Below are positions 8,010 through 15,747 of a DNA stretch of 64,000 bases, piece after piece. This DNA comes from an uncultured Oscillospiraceae bacterium (lineage in GTDB: Bacteria; Bacillota; Clostridia; Oscillospirales; Acutalibacteraceae). The translations under genes were made by a program, and so were the position numbers. Below the pieces are notes generated by a model. The model was not told where the DNA came from. It did no database searches and saw only the letters and a list, made by a program, of their open reading frames with translations. The DNA is taken from NCBI GenBank assembly GCA_900544715.1, contig UQWL01000010.1:31271-95270 (forward strand), given 5' to 3'. Each line of letters starts with the position of its first letter. The stretch's first letter is position 1.

Positions 8010-9032
8010 ATGCTGCGAGCTGCCATCATCGGCTGTGGCGGGATTGCGCAGGTGCACGCCCAAGCGCTCAGTGAACGCCCGGATACCCATCTGGTTGCCG
8101 CTGCCGATTGCCGTTTAGAACGGGCGGAGGCGCTCTGCGCCCGCTTTGGAGGAGCCCCTTACCAGAGCTTTCGCGAGCTGCTCCAGCGGGAACAGCCGGA
8201 CGTGATCCATCTCTGCACGCCGCATTCCCTGCACGTGCCCATGGCAGAAGAGGCGCTGGGCAGCAGCATCCACGTCCTCTCGGAAAAGCCAGCCGCAATC
8301 TCTCCCGATCAGCTCCAAAGGCTGCGCGATACGGCAAAGCGATCACCTGCGCAGTATGGCGTGTGCTTTCAAAACCGCTATAACCCCTGCGTGCAGGTGG
8401 CGAAGGAGCGCATCGCCTCCGGCGCTTCCGGCAAAATCCTAGCCGTGCGCGCTTTCGTCACTTGGAGCCGGGAGGCGCCCTACTATACGGAGAGTGGCTG
8501 GCGAGGCACGCTCCAAAAAGAGGGCGGCGGCGTGCTGACCAATCAGGCCATCCACACGCTCGACCTGGTGCATTACCTCGGCGGCGAAATCGTCGCGGTC
8601 AGCGGTCAGATTTTCAACGAGCATCTGCGGGGCGTGATCGAAGTGGAGGATACCGCCTGCGCCCTGCTGCAATATGAAAGCGGCGCCGCCGGCATATTTT
8701 ACGCAACAACCGCCTATAATCAAAACGCGCCCGTGCAGCTGGAGTTTGTCTGCGAACAGGAAACGCTCCGCCTCGAGGGGCCGAATCTCTACCGTCTCGA
8801 CGGAAACAACTTTACACTGCTATGCGGCGAAGAGGAGCACACGCCCGGCAAAGCCTACTGGGGCTTGAGCCACGCGCGGCTGATCGATGCATTTTACCGC
8901 TCCCTCCTGCCGGGCGGTGAATCCTTTCCCATCGGCGCAGAAGAGGGTGGCCGAGCAAGCGAACTGCTCTTCTCCCTGTATGCTCAGAATGGGATTGACT
9001 ATGAATCGCTCCCTCTGGATGAAACGATTTAA
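8010..9032 (+). CDS. Gfo/Idh/MocA-family dehydrogenase (second copy)
   Basis: A 340-residue paralogue of the preceding enzyme. It has the Rossmann motif IIGCGGIAQVHAQ, the lysine motif SEKPAAIS, and GGGVLTNQAIHTLDLVHYLGG with the family D/H residues. The start is ATG 8010, nine bases after GGAAAGGATGG. The two copies differ clearly in sequence and length, so they probably act on different intermediates or in opposite directions (oxidation and re-reduction), as in known 3-keto-sugar routes. The spacing of 34 bases to the previous gene and 29 to uxuA supports one transcript. Confidence 0.85.
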   Translation: MLRAAIIGCGGIAQVHAQALSERPDTHLVAAADCRLERAEALCARFGGAPYQSFRELLQREQPDVIHLCTPHSLHVPMAEEALGSSIHVLSEKPAAISPDQLQRLRDTAKRSPAQYGVCFQNRYNPCVQVAKERIASGASGKILAVRAFVTWSREAPYYTESGWRGTLQKEGGGVLTNQAIHTLDLVHYLGGEIVAVSGQIFNEHLRGVIEVEDTACALLQYESGAAGIFYATTAYNQNAPVQLEFVCEQETLRLEGPNLYRLDGNNFTLLCGEEEHTPGKAYWGLSHARLIDAFYRSLLPGGESFPIGAEEGGRASELLFSLYAQNGIDYESLPLDETI

Positions 9033-9061
9033 AAAAATTTAAATAGGAACAAGGTGATTAC

Positions 9062-10123
9062 ATGCAAATGACAATGCGCTGGTTCGGCGCGGAGAAGGAT
9101 ACCGTCACCCTCGAGCAGATCCGGCAGGTGCCGGGCGTACAGGGCGTGGTGCCCGCCCTGCACGACCTGCCCGCGGGCGAGGCGTGGCCGCTCGACCGCA
9201 TTCTGAAGATGAAGGCGGAGATCGAGGCCGCGGGGCTCACGATGGAATGCATTGAAAGCGTAAACGTCCATGAGGATATCAAATTGGGCGCGCCCTCCGC
9301 TGAGCGATATATTGAGAATTATAAAACCTCTATCCGCAACCTTGCAAAGGCCGGGGTGAAGGTGATCTGCTACAACTTTATGCCCATCTTTGATTGGACG
9401 CGCACTGATCTCGCTATGCGGATGGGGGATGGCGCCACCTGCCTCTCCTACGACGGGGCGCAGATCGAAGGCAAAAGCCCGGAGGACATGTTCCGCGAGA
9501 TCGACGAGCACTCCAACGGCTACGCCATGCCCGGCTGGGAAACGGAGCGGATGGGCGAGATCAAGGATTTATTCCAAAAATACAAGGGCGTAACGGATGA
9601 GGATCTCTGGCGCAACCTCCAGCACTTTTTGGAGGAGATCATCCCCGTCTGTGAGGAATGCGACGTAAAAATGGCCATCCATCCGGACGATCCGCCATGG
9701 GGCATCTTCGGCCTGCCGCGCATCATCACGGATATCAACGCGCTGCACCGCTTTTTAAAGCTGGTGGACAGCCCGTATAATGGCCTCACTTTCTGCACAG
9801 GCTCGCTCGGCGCGAGTAAAGGCAATGACCTGCCCGCTATGGTCCGCGAGGTGGGTGATCGCATCTATTTTGCTCATCTGCGCAATGTAAAGGTGGAAGG
9901 TAACCGCTTTCATGAAACCTCCCACCTCTCCTCAGATGGCTCGCTCGATATGTATGAAATCGTCAAGGCGCTTCAGGACGTGGGCTTTGACGGCTATATC
10001 CGCCCCGACCATGGACGCATGCTGTGGAACGAAGTCGCCCGGCCGGGCTATGGGCTCTATGACCGCGCATTGGGCGCGGCGTATCTCAACGGCCTGTGGG
10101 AGGCCGTTTCCAAAAGCAGATAG
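9062..10123 (+). CDS. uxuA: D-mannonate dehydratase
   Basis: This 353-residue enzyme dehydrates D-mannonate to 2-keto-3-deoxy-D-gluconate (KDG) in hexuronate breakdown. Diagnostic segments are the N-terminal MRWFGAEKDTVTLEQIRQV, the CYNFMPIFDWTRTDL block (about residue 100), and MAIHPDDPPWGIFGLPRI with metal-binding residues. The length matches the short Gram-positive form. Start ATG 9062 follows AAGGTGA. It anchors the assignment of the operon to glucuronate-type metabolism; no uronate isomerase (UxaC) gene is present in this window. Confidence 0.95.
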   Translation: MQMTMRWFGAEKDTVTLEQIRQVPGVQGVVPALHDLPAGEAWPLDRILKMKAEIEAAGLTMECIESVNVHEDIKLGAPSAERYIENYKTSIRNLAKAGVKVICYNFMPIFDWTRTDLAMRMGDGATCLSYDGAQIEGKSPEDMFREIDEHSNGYAMPGWETERMGEIKDLFQKYKGVTDEDLWRNLQHFLEEIIPVCEECDVKMAIHPDDPPWGIFGLPRIITDINALHRFLKLVDSPYNGLTFCTGSLGASKGNDLPAMVREVGDRIYFAHLRNVKVEGNRFHETSHLSSDGSLDMYEIVKALQDVGFDGYIRPDHGRMLWNEVARPGYGLYDRALGAAYLNGLWEAVSKSR

Positions 10124-10157
10124 GACACCACCAAACCAATCAGGAAGGATGAATCTC

Positions 10158-11009
10158 ATGATCAGACACGAGAATTTAAAAGGCCGCGTGGCGGTTGTCA
10201 CCGGCGGCGGCGGAGTGCTGTGCAGTTCCTTTGCGAAGGATCTCGCGGCCTCCGGTGTGAAGGTGGCAGTGCTCGATATCCGCAAGGAGGCGGCGCAGGC
10301 CGTTGCGGATGAGATCAAATCATCCGGCGGCGAGGCAATCGGCGTTGCGTGCGACGTGCTCAGCGCGGAGAGCCTGGAACAGGCGCGGCAGGCGGTAACG
10401 AAAAGCTTCGGCACCTGCGATATCCTCTTAAACGGCGCGGGTGGTAACTCCCCGCTCGGCACAACGACGAAGGAGACGCTGGAGCCGGCGGATTTACAGC
10501 AGAAGGCGGAAGGCGTAAAGACCTTCTTCGACCTCGATGCAAAGGGCATTGAATTCGTTTTTAACCTCAATTTCCTCGGCACGCTGCTCACAACGCAAGC
10601 CTTTGCCAAGGATATGGTCGGCAAGGAACACGCCTGCATCCTAAACGTATCCTCCATGAACGCCTACCGCCCCCTCACCAAAATCCCGGCCTACTCGGCG
10701 GCAAAGGCGGCGGTCTCGAATTTCACGCAGTTCATGGCCGTACACTTTGCGGACGTAGGCATCCGCGTCAACGCAATCGCGCCCGGATTTTTCTCCACCA
10801 ATCAGAATAAAACGCTGCTCTATCACAAAGATGGCTCCCTCACCCCCCGCAGCGAAAAAATTCTTTCCCACACGCCACTGCGCCGTTTCGGCGTGCCGGC
10901 GGATTTGACAGGCACGCTGCTCTACCTCTGCGATGAGGAATATGCGGGCTTTATCACCGGCATCATCGTCCCCGTTGACGGGGGTTTCTCGGCTTATTCC
11001 GGCGTATAA
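10158..11009 (+). CDS. SDR oxidoreductase, probable D-mannonate oxidoreductase (fructuronate reductase)
   Basis: A 283-residue short-chain dehydrogenase with the cofactor motif VVTGGGGVLCSSFAK, an NGAGGN motif and the catalytic Ser-Tyr-Lys set in NVSSMNAY and YSAAKAA. It resembles the SDR-type mannonate oxidoreductases of Gram-positive uronate operons (B. subtilis YjmF type) rather than the long-chain E. coli UxuB. ATG 10158 is used, 9 bases after AGGAAGG. The place between uxuA and kdgK supports interconversion of fructuronate and mannonate. Confidence 0.85.
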   Translation: MIRHENLKGRVAVVTGGGGVLCSSFAKDLAASGVKVAVLDIRKEAAQAVADEIKSSGGEAIGVACDVLSAESLEQARQAVTKSFGTCDILLNGAGGNSPLGTTTKETLEPADLQQKAEGVKTFFDLDAKGIEFVFNLNFLGTLLTTQAFAKDMVGKEHACILNVSSMNAYRPLTKIPAYSAAKAAVSNFTQFMAVHFADVGIRVNAIAPGFFSTNQNKTLLYHKDGSLTPRSEKILSHTPLRRFGVPADLTGTLLYLCDEEYAGFITGIIVPVDGGFSAYSGV

Positions 11010-11043
11010 ACACAAACATTTTTTCGGCAAAGGATGGTTGACA

Positions 11044-12141
11044 ATGGATCTGAATCTTCGTGCCAAGCAGGACTGCCTGTTTGACGAAATTTCACTTGGC
11101 GAAGTGATGCTCCGCCTCGACCCTGGCGACGGGCGCATCAAAACCGCACGCTCCTTCCGCGCATGGGAGGGCGGCGGCGAATACAATGTGGCGCGCGGCC
11201 TGCGGCGCTGCTTCGGCCTGCACACGGCGGTGGTCACCGCCCTTGCGGATAATGAAGTGGGCCGCCTGATTGAGGATTTCATTTTGCAGGGCGGCGTGGA
11301 TACGTCCCTGATCGAATGGAAAGCTTACGACGGCATCGGCCGCAGCGTGCGAAACGGCCTGAATTTCACGGAGCGCGGCTTTGGCATCCGCGGTGCGGTC
11401 GGCGTTTCCGACCGCGGGCATACCGCCGCCTCGCAGTTAAAGCCCGGCGACATTGACTGGGACTTCATCTTTGGCCGCCTCGGCGCGCGCTGGCTGCACA
11501 CGGGCGGCATCTTCGCCGCCCTCTCCGAAACCACCGCACAGGTAGTGTTGGAGGCCGTGAAGGCCGCGAAAAAATGGGGCACTGTTGTCTCCTATGATCT
11601 CAACTACCGCCCCTCCCTCTGGAAGGATATCGGTGGGCAGGAGAAGGCGCAGGAGGTTAATTGCGAGCTTGCGAAATATGTCGACGTGATGATCGGCAAC
11701 GAGGAGGATTTCACTGCCTGCCTCGGCTTTGAGGTGCCCGGCAACGACGCAAGCCTCAAAAGCCTGAGCATCGAGGGCTACGGAAAAATGATCGAAGAGG
11801 CGGTGAAGGTCTACCCAAATTTCAAGGTGGTCGCCACCACACTGCGCGCAGTGAAAACCGCCACCGTGAACGACTGGAGCGCCATTTGCTGGGCGGATAT
11901 GCAGCTTTACCGCGGCCTTGACCTTCCCGCGCTGGAAATTTACGACCGCGTCGGCGGCGGCGACAGCTTTGCATCAGGCCTCATCTATGGACTGATGACC
12001 ACGGGCGATGCGCAGCAGGCGGTCAATTTCGGCGTTGCGCACGGCGCGCTCGCCATGACCACACCGGGTGATACCTCCATGGCGAGCCTCAAAGAGGTGG
12101 AAAACGTGATGAAGGGCGCTGGCGCAAGGGTGCAGAGATAA
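11044..12141 (+). CDS. kdgK: 2-keto-3-deoxygluconate kinase, PfkB family
   Basis: A 365-residue ribokinase/PfkB-type sugar kinase expected to phosphorylate KDG to KDPG. The N-terminal GEVMLRLDPGD and GGGEYNVARGL segments bind substrate, and the C-terminal signature DRVGGGDSFASGL contains the catalytic base aspartate and anion hole. It starts at ATG 11044 after AAAGGATGG. The position between the mannonate enzymes and the aldolase makes KDG the probable substrate. Confidence 0.9.
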   Translation: MDLNLRAKQDCLFDEISLGEVMLRLDPGDGRIKTARSFRAWEGGGEYNVARGLRRCFGLHTAVVTALADNEVGRLIEDFILQGGVDTSLIEWKAYDGIGRSVRNGLNFTERGFGIRGAVGVSDRGHTAASQLKPGDIDWDFIFGRLGARWLHTGGIFAALSETTAQVVLEAVKAAKKWGTVVSYDLNYRPSLWKDIGGQEKAQEVNCELAKYVDVMIGNEEDFTACLGFEVPGNDASLKSLSIEGYGKMIEEAVKVYPNFKVVATTLRAVKTATVNDWSAICWADMQLYRGLDLPALEIYDRVGGGDSFASGLIYGLMTTGDAQQAVNFGVAHGALAMTTPGDTSMASLKEVENVMKGAGARVQR

Positions 12142-12192
12142 CGCTTTGCAGCCGCCACTTCTCCAGCTATGATTATAGAAAGGTTGATTGCA

Positions 12193-12843
12193 ATGGATAA
12201 AGAAACCGTGTTGACCCGCATCCAGAAGGCAGGCATCGTCGCCGTCGTCCGGGCGGAAACGAGCGAGCAGGCCATCCGCATTGCGGACGCATGCATGGAG
12301 GGCGGCGTTGCGGCGATCGAACTGACCTTCACCGTCCCGCAGGCCGACCGGGTGATCGCCGACCTCGCCAAACGCTATGCGGACGGCGGCATCATTCTGG
12401 GCGCGGGCACTGTGATGGATGCCGCCACGGCGCGCATCGCCATCCTCAACGGCGCGCAATACGTTGTGTCCCCCTACTTTGATCCGGAAACCGTGAAGCT
12501 CTGCAACCACTACCGCGTGCCCATCATGCCCGGCGTGATGACCGTGCGCGAGGCGGTCATGGCCATGAAAGCGGGCGCAGATATTCTCAAGGTGTTCCCC
12601 GGGGACGTGTTCGGCCCGAAGATCATCAAGGCAATCCGCGGCCCGATCCCCTATGCGAAGATGATGCCCACAGGCGGCGTGGATGTGGATAATGTGGCAG
12701 ATTGGATCAAGGCGGGGGCGGTCGCCGTCGGCGCGGGCAGTTCCCTGACCGCCGGCGCAAAGACGGGTGACTACCAAAGAATCACGGAAACCGGCCGCCA
12801 CTTTGTGGAAAATATCCGCCGGGCGCGCGCTGAGATGAGCTGA
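12193..12843 (+). CDS. eda: KDPG/KHG aldolase
   Basis: This 216-residue class I aldolase splits 2-keto-3-deoxy-6-phosphogluconate into pyruvate and glyceraldehyde 3-phosphate. The Schiff-base lysine lies in ADILKVFPGD (about residue 136), the catalytic glutamate in AAIELTFTVP, and the phosphate loop in MPTGGVD. ATG 12193 follows GAAAGG with proper spacing. It is the last gene of the operon and is followed by a rho-independent terminator. Confidence 0.95.
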   Translation: MDKETVLTRIQKAGIVAVVRAETSEQAIRIADACMEGGVAAIELTFTVPQADRVIADLAKRYADGGIILGAGTVMDAATARIAILNGAQYVVSPYFDPETVKLCNHYRVPIMPGVMTVREAVMAMKAGADILKVFPGDVFGPKIIKAIRGPIPYAKMMPTGGVDVDNVADWIKAGAVAVGAGSSLTAGAKTGDYQRITETGRHFVENIRRARAEMS

Positions 12844-12918
12844 ATTTTTGTTGAATACCGCTCATTCGTGGGCACACTGCCGAGGCTTACAAATCCCTGT
12901 CCAGGTTTAAGAGAAAAG

Positions 12919-12956
12919 CCCGCAAATCTCCGTACAGCGAGATTCGCGGGTTTTTT
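12919..12956 (+). terminator. Rho-independent terminator of the sugar-acid operon
   Basis: Twelve-base arms CCCGCAAATCTC (12919-12930) and GAGATTCGCGGG (12939-12950) pair with one mismatch and are followed by TTTTTT. Confidence 0.85.
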
Positions 12957-13133
12957 ATTAAACCGATTTCACAAAGCAGACGGGGCGGCCAGCTTTCTCT
13001 TTTGCCACCGCGGAGCGCAAGCCGAATGTCTTTTCTGCTATGTAACTATAGGAAGCCTTTCCATACCCAATGAATATTTCATGCAACCAAGCCTTTTCAG
13101 CGAAAAACATGCTATATTTTTTGAGCTAATTTT

Positions 13134-13179
13134 TATAGGGCTTTTAAAGATTATCTTCCCTATATATACTATATTAGGG
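13134..13179 (+). promoter_or_regulatory. Promoter with repeated CCCTATA half-sites before the HTH gene
   Basis: A -35 TTTTAA (13142-13147) and -10 TATACT (13165-13170) are 17 bases apart. Three half-sites surround them: TATAGGG (13134-13140), CCCTATA (13158-13164) and TATTAGGG (13172-13179). The last two form an imperfect 22-base palindrome centred on the -10 and running into the ribosome binding site. Autoregulation by the encoded HTH protein is inferred. Confidence 0.5.
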
Positions 13180-13189
13180 AGGCGTGGAA

Positions 13190-13426
13190 ATGGCAATTGT
13201 TTACACAAAACTCTTTAGCCTTTTAAAAAAAGAGGGTGTCAGCCTTTACCGACTGAAACAGCTGACCGGGTTGGCAGACGCAACGCTCAAAAGTATGCGG
13301 AACAATTCCTCCGTCACGGCCGACACACTCTCGAAAATCTGCCAGGCACTGCACTGCCAACCGGGAGATATCATGGAGTATGTGGAAGATCCCAGCGATC
13401 CTCTGCCGGACGGACCCCAGCCTTAA
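13190..13426 (+). CDS. Small Cro/C1-type HTH transcriptional regulator
   Basis: A 78-residue protein consisting almost only of a helix-turn-helix domain: LYRLKQLTGLADATLKSMRNN followed by VTADTLSKICQALHCQPGDIMEY, the pattern of the YozG-like XRE/Cro family. GGGAGG stands 7 bases before ATG 13190; the GTG at 13184 is too close to that site. Symmetric half-sites over its own promoter suggest autorepression. It stands alone between the eda terminator and an IS remnant, so its targets are unknown. Confidence 0.85.
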   Translation: MAIVYTKLFSLLKKEGVSLYRLKQLTGLADATLKSMRNNSSVTADTLSKICQALHCQPGDIMEYVEDPSDPLPDGPQP

Positions 13427-13493
13427 CAATGGGGGCAAGTGAGCAAGTGAGAAAAACAAATTTTTTAAAAGGGCTGCTGCAAAATATTGGACT

Positions 13494-13547
13494 TGGACTA
13501 TACCCTAAAAAACGGACAGTGAAAAAAGAGGCCTCCTGCTGTAGAAT
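13494..13547 (+). repeat. Left terminal inverted repeat of the IS3 element
   Basis: About 54 bases beginning TGGACTATACCCTAAAAAAC and ending in TGTAGAAT, matching the reverse complement of 14483-14536 with few differences. Confidence 0.85.
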
Positions 13548-13566
13548 AGAACTACGACAGGAGGTT

Positions 13567-13864
13567 AGATTTACGCCAAAGAAACATACGAAAGTAGAAA
13601 TATTGAGTGAAGAGGTATTCCGGCGGAAAGCGGAGGGAGAAATGAACCGGGAAATAGCACAAAGCACTTAAGCGAATAAAAAAATTGATCACCCGCCAGA
13701 ACAATAAAGCAAAGAAGATAGCAAATGGTTACATCCAGCGTCCAAAGGGACGTCCCCAAAAGAATCCGGCAGACGAAGGAACCCGGCGCAACCATGAGAT
13801 GGTAGAATTGCGTATGCAGGTGGAGCTGCTGCGCAATTTTCTGTCCGAAGTTGGGAGAAGGTGA
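13567..13864 (+). pseudogene. IS3 orfA remnant (HTH part of transposase), frameshifted
   Basis: The first part reads KVEILSEEVFRRKAEGEMNREIAQ, the helix-turn-helix region of IS3 OrfA, and then hits a stop after IAQST near 13671. A shifted frame continues with KKLITRQNNKAKKIANGYI and then PKGRPQKN up to NFLSEVGRR and a stop at 13862-13864. One small indel near 13660-13680 therefore breaks the gene. Confidence 0.8.
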
Positions 13865-14432
13865 AACTGAAGTATCGCGTCATCGAACGATTTCGTGGCA
13901 AATACAGCGTAGAAGCCATGTGCCGTGCCTTTGAGGTATCCCGCAGCGGTTATTACGCTTGATGGAACCGGCAAGGCAAGACGCCAAAAGATCAGTGGCT
14001 GATCGATCTTATCATGACCTGTCAGCAGAGCTGCAAACAGACCTATGGCTGCCGCCGCGTGCAGCGCTGGATTCAGCGCCAGACCGAAAAGGATGCTATG
14101 CAAAAAGAGATGGCCACTGATGGAATTACCCTCCACAGCGACCAAGGGTCTCAATACACCTCGCAAGCATACTTTGACCTGAGTCAAAAATATCACTTTC
14201 AGCCTTCTATGTCCAGACTCGGCCGCCCTTACGACAGCGCTTCTATGGAAAATTTCTTCGGAGCCCTTAAGACCAAATGTCTTTATCGCGTGAAGTTTTT
14301 CTGCCGTTCCGAGGTCGAGCAGGTCATTGCCTAATATGTTTATTTTTTACATTTTAAGCGTATCAATTTGAAAGACGGCCTTACCCCTTTGAAATCAGGA
14401 GCAAAGCCGTGTCATTCAGAGCGATTCTGCGT
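13861..14432 (+). pseudogene. IS3 orfB remnant (DDE transposase), deleted and interrupted
   Basis: The reading frame starts KLKYRVIERFRGKYSVEAMC, meets a TGA at 13960-13962 where tryptophan is expected (YYA-stop-WNRQGK), then continues to QRWIQRQTEKD. There the sequence jumps to GITLHSDQGSQYTS, so the central segment with the first catalytic aspartate is missing. The second aspartate (HSDQG) and the glutamate (ENFFGALK) remain. A TAA at 14332-14334 interrupts the C-terminal part, which goes on as KRINLKDGLTP. Confidence 0.85.
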
Positions 14433-14482
14433 CGGGGCCCTTTTTTCTTTGTCTTTTGCCGGGGGAACAGTCCACCAATTTT

Positions 14483-14536
14483 ATTCTACAACAGGAGGCA
14501 CCTTTTTTCACTGTCCGTTTTTTATGGTATAGTCCA
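14483..14536 (-). repeat. Right terminal inverted repeat of the IS3 element
   Basis: Reverse complement of the left end, terminating in GGTATAGTCCA at 14526-14536. Confidence 0.85.
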
Positions 14537-14614
14537 CTTTTTTATCTTTTTCTAATCTATCGATTGGATGCTGATGGCTTTCGCCACACGGCTTGTCTCC
14601 AACGGTGAAAACAG

Positions 14615-14656
14615 AAATGCCCTAAATTTCCCTAATAAGGAAATTTAGGGCATTTT
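14615..14656. terminator. Bidirectional stem-loop terminator
   Basis: Perfect 14-base arms (TGCCCTAAATTTCC, 14618-14631, and its complement at 14639-14652) with a 7-base loop. It is flanked by TTTT on the plus side and TTTCTGTTTTC on the minus side. It ends the minus-strand gene whose stop is at 14690 and shields it from the IS remnant. Confidence 0.8.
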
Positions 14657-14689
14657 AAAAACTTTTCTGATTTTTGGGCTCAGCTTTGT

Positions 14690-15736
14690 TCAATGAAAAA
14701 ATTGCTCATAGTCGAAATTTTCTGCCAACTCCTTCATCCGCTGCAGCTCGGCACGATAATTTTCTTTTGTCATCTGGTGCCTGCCTTCCCTCATGCTGCG
14801 GACGATATATCGATTTACATCAGAGGAATAATGCGAATAGTCCTTATAGTTGTTTAAATCGGTTACGATCTCTTCTACATTCTGGTAATAAAACAGTCTT
14901 ACGTTGGGGTAGGCAAAAAGCTGCTCTGCCGTATCTTCCAGCATGTAAAGCAGCGCCTCTGTTTCCCCCTTGCGATGCTCCATATCCCAAAACAGAATGC
15001 TGTAGGGCGGCACAAACAGATAAAAGGTGGTATCCGGGTTCTGCTGGATAAAGGGCAGGATATTCTGCTCCAAATTTGCACGGCTCGTTTGCAAAAGCGC
15101 TGTCTTTTCTATTGGCGCTTTTACTGTTTTCAGCCTTGATTTTACATAGGCCTGCTTCCCGTACAGCACCTCTTTTTCAGAAAACGTATAGTTTTTCTCC
15201 CATACATACATATCATCAAAGCTGAAATTTTCCTGCCGCTGAAGGGTCTTGACCGTATCGCCAAATAAAATATCCTTATTCAGCAGATAATTGACATCGT
15301 TCAGGCCGATGCCGTCATACAGATACTCCGGAATGTCGAATTGGGTAAAATCCGGGGCGCTCGTCAGCATCGCCGTATCCAGCCCGAAAAAGACGTTGCG
15401 GATTCCGCCATGCTCGAAAACCTTCTCCATGATCGTCTTGGTATTGATGGAGCGTGCGCCGGAGTAGGAAAGCTTCATCGTTTTGCAGCCAAAAGCCTCG
15501 TCAAACCAGGAGGCACGGAAGTTTTCCGTCATGGAGGAGCCGATGATCACGCTGTCATAATCAAAATGCTCTGCAAGCCCCGCATTGCAATACCGCTCCT
15601 GAAAGGGCGTTGCCTGCAAGCCAAACCAGGGCGTATGGTAATGGTAATAGGGGTCGATTGCAAAGATAGCCGAGCCGCATATAATCAGCAATGCGACTGT
15701 CATCATCAGCGTATTGCGTACAAATTTTTTATACAT
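14690..15736 (-). CDS. AlgJ/DltD-like SGNH protein, partner of the MBOAT acyltransferase
   Basis: A 348-residue protein with one N-terminal membrane helix (about residues 8-27) and an extracytoplasmic SGNH-like domain. The block DSVIIGSSMTENF (about 62-74) carries the serine motif, and DYSHYSSDVNRYI near the C-terminus has the Asp/His end motif. It lies 11 bases after the MBOAT gene on the same strand. In alginate, cellulose and D-alanyl systems such pairs move an acyl group across the membrane (MBOAT) and then onto a surface polymer (SGNH protein). The acceptor polymer here is unknown. Confidence 0.75.
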   Translation of the reverse strand: MYKKFVRNTLMMTVALLIICGSAIFAIDPYYHYHTPWFGLQATPFQERYCNAGLAEHFDYDSVIIGSSMTENFRASWFDEAFGCKTMKLSYSGARSINTKTIMEKVFEHGGIRNVFFGLDTAMLTSAPDFTQFDIPEYLYDGIGLNDVNYLLNKDILFGDTVKTLQRQENFSFDDMYVWEKNYTFSEKEVLYGKQAYVKSRLKTVKAPIEKTALLQTSRANLEQNILPFIQQNPDTTFYLFVPPYSILFWDMEHRKGETEALLYMLEDTAEQLFAYPNVRLFYYQNVEEIVTDLNNYKDYSHYSSDVNRYIVRSMREGRHQMTKENYRAELQRMKELAENFDYEQFFH

Positions 15737-15747
15737 TGCGCTTTCTC

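Larger units (their letters stand above)
12844..13189. other. Intergenic region between eda and the HTH gene
   Basis: The first part carries the eda terminator (12919-12956) and the last 60 bases carry the promoter/operator of the HTH gene. In between (about 12960-13130) I see no coding region with a ribosome binding site, no RNA gene and no repeat. Confidence 0.6.
13494..14536 (+). mobile_element. Decayed IS3-family insertion sequence with both ends
   Basis: About 1.04 kb bounded by long imperfect inverted repeats, both starting TGGACTATACC. Inside are the remains of the two IS3-type frames: orfA with a frameshift, and orfB with in-frame stops and a central deletion. Intact elements of this group are longer, so several hundred bases were lost from orfB. 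No clear target duplication is visible next to the ends (ACT versus CTT). It cannot move by itself. Confidence 0.85.

Noticed and set aside
12868..13218. 116-residue frame after the eda gene
   Set aside because: It runs through the terminator hairpin and the operator region, with no ribosome binding site and no recognisable domain.
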